Below, piece after piece: positions 6,218 to 6,786 of a stretch of 6,786 nucleotides of DNA. The position numbers and the translations under genes were made by a program. Position 1 is the first letter of the stretch. Every line of letters starts with the position of its first letter. This stretch comes from JBBQAA01 sp038254195 (GTDB lineage Bacteria; Actinomycetota; Thermoleophilia; Solirubrobacterales; Solirubrobacteraceae): contig JBBSGJ010000128.1 in the NCBI GenBank assembly GCA_038254195.1, positions 1 through 6,786 of the forward strand, read 5' to 3'. The notes beneath the pieces were generated by a model. That model did no database searches, was not told the origin of the DNA, and saw only the letters and a list, made by a program, of their open reading frames with translations.

Positions 6218-6610
6218 GTGGCAATCGTCTACATCGACACGAGCGCTCTCGCGCGCGTGCTGCTCGGTGAGCCCGATGCTCAGGTCATCCTCCGCGAGCT
6301 CGATTCCTTCGATCACCACATCGCAAGCCGCCTGCTCCGCGTGGAACTCCGACGGGTGGCCCTCCGCGAGGGTCGGCTCGCGGAGACAGATCAGCTTCTC
6401 GCCGGGGTGGCTCTCTTCCCTCTTGATCAGACGATCCTCTCGGCTGCCGAGTCGCTTCCACCCTCCACCGTCCGCACACTCGACGCTATCCACCTCGCCA
6501 CGGCCCTGCAGGCGGCCCGCACGACTGGCCTCGATGCGCTCCTGACCTACGACGCGCAGCTGGCCGCCGGAGCGCGCGAGCACGGGCTGACCGCGCTCGC
6601 TCCCACCTGA
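6218..6610 (+). CDS. vapC: VapC-family PIN-domain toxin (ribonuclease)
   Basis: This 130-residue protein is a single PIN domain. VapC toxins are Mg2+-dependent RNases that cleave tRNA or rRNA and stop translation when the antitoxin is lost. The acidic active-site set is present: D7 in YIDTSAL, E43 in LLRVELRR, D89 in TLDAIHLATA and D112 in LLTYDAQL. Length is typical (about 125-140), and there is no truncation, so it should be active. The start is GTG at 6218, three bases after the antitoxin stop, without a recognisable Shine-Dalgarno, which fits translational coupling. Codon choice is a little less GC-biased than in the leu genes (for example GAT, CTT, GCT codons near 6420-6460), a mild hint of horizontal acquisition. 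The RNA target cannot be told from sequence. It converges with leuA, 13 bp separating the stops. Confidence 0.94.
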   Translation: MAIVYIDTSALARVLLGEPDAQVILRELDSFDHHIASRLLRVELRRVALREGRLAETDQLLAGVALFPLDQTILSAAESLPPSTVRTLDAIHLATALQAARTTGLDALLTYDAQLAAGAREHGLTALAPT

Positions 6611-6615
6611 GCGGG

Positions 6616-6633
6616 CGCGCCCTTCAGGGCGTG
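6616..6633. terminator. GC-rich hairpin between convergent vapC and leuA ends
   Basis: CGCGCCC-TTCA-GGGCGTG folds into a 7-bp stem (one G-U pair in the plus-strand RNA) with a TTCA loop. It begins 6 bases after the vapC stop, and its loop contains the leuA stop codon. No T-tract follows on either strand, so a classical intrinsic terminator is not supported. T-less GC hairpins have been proposed as terminators in Actinobacteria, and the position between two converging genes fits that role. Confidence 0.4.
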
Positions 6634-6786
6634 GCGGGCACCGCCTCGCCGCGCGCCGCGTGCTCCGCGCGGCGGATCGCGTTGGACAGCGCGCGCACGT
6701 AGGCCCGGCCCGCGGCCTCGAGGATGTCGGTCGACACCCCCTGGCCGGCGCCGGTGAAGCCAGCGTGCTCGACGACCACCGAGGTC
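6624..6786 (-). CDS. leuA: Probable 2-isopropylmalate synthase, C-terminal 53 residues (cut by right edge)
   Basis: The visible end reads VVVEHAGFTGAGQGVSTDILEAAGRAYVRALSNAIRR followed by an Ala/Glu-rich tail (split: GAGQGVSTDILEAAGRAYV and RALSNAIRR). This is the end of the LeuA regulatory (dimerisation) domain, in which a G-x-G-x-STD-I-x-A-x-x-x-AYxxAL pattern is typical and which in LeuA binds leucine for feedback inhibition. LeuA condenses acetyl-CoA with 2-oxoisovalerate to start leucine synthesis. Citramalate synthase shares this domain, so the assignment leans on the nearby leuC, leuD and leuB on the same strand. The catalytic TIM barrel lies outside the window. The gene ends at a TGA at 6626-6624, facing vapC. 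Confidence 0.78.
   Translation of the reverse strand, partial: TSVVVEHAGFTGAGQGVSTDILEAAGRAYVRALSNAIRRAEHAARGEAVPATP

Noticed and set aside
3632..6583. 983-codon minus-strand open frame across the plus-strand block
   Set aside because: It is antisense to the patatin, lipoprotein and toxin-antitoxin genes, which carry recognisable motifs. Its own translation has none apart from a shadow of the regulator region.

Overview
The window is very GC-rich, has tightly packed genes with GTG/TGA overlaps, and carries -10-like TANNNT boxes directly in front of start codons that lack Shine-Dalgarno sequences. Together with the protein sequences this suggests an actinobacterium, possibly a deep-branching one such as Thermoleophilia; that placement is inference. 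The dominant content is leucine biosynthesis.

Minus strand, read right to left. The last 53 codons of a probable leuA (2-isopropylmalate synthase) enter from the right edge and stop at 6624. After a block of opposite-strand genes, a compact operon starts at 3770: an XRE-cupin regulator (3207-3770), leuC (1853-3202), leuD (1287-1850), a Tam-like SAM methyltransferase (541-1290) and leuB (1-541, cut by the left edge). Junctions are 4 nt, 2 nt, a 4-nt GTGA overlap and a 1-nt TGATG overlap, so these five genes are almost certainly co-transcribed and partly translationally coupled. LeuC/LeuD isomerise 2- to 3-isopropylmalate and LeuB oxidises 3-isopropylmalate. The methyltransferase sits exactly between the enzymes that make and consume 3-isopropylmalate.

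Plus strand, 3817-6610. A block of unrelated genes lies between leuA and the leuCD operon in the opposite direction: a patatin-like phospholipase broken by an apparent one-base deletion near 3991, a lipoprotein with a C-terminal DUF4352-like domain, and a Phd/VapB-type antitoxin with a PIN-domain VapC toxin. The toxin and leuA converge with only 13 bp between stop codons, over a GC-rich hairpin.

The 46-bp divergent gap 3771-3816 is the regulatory centre. It contains an 18-bp dyad (7-bp arms, 4-bp spacer) overlying the predicted extended -10 of the regulator operon, and a perfect 10-bp palindrome overlapping the predicted -10 of the patatin gene. This suggests autoregulation of the leu operon by the XRE-cupin protein.

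The most notable observations are the Ser330 substitution at a normally invariant [4Fe-4S] cysteine of LeuC, the dedicated regulator and methyltransferase built into the leu operon, and the patatin frameshift. I saw no tRNA, rRNA, CRISPR array, insertion sequence or riboswitch. There is no gene-free stretch longer than 46 bp.
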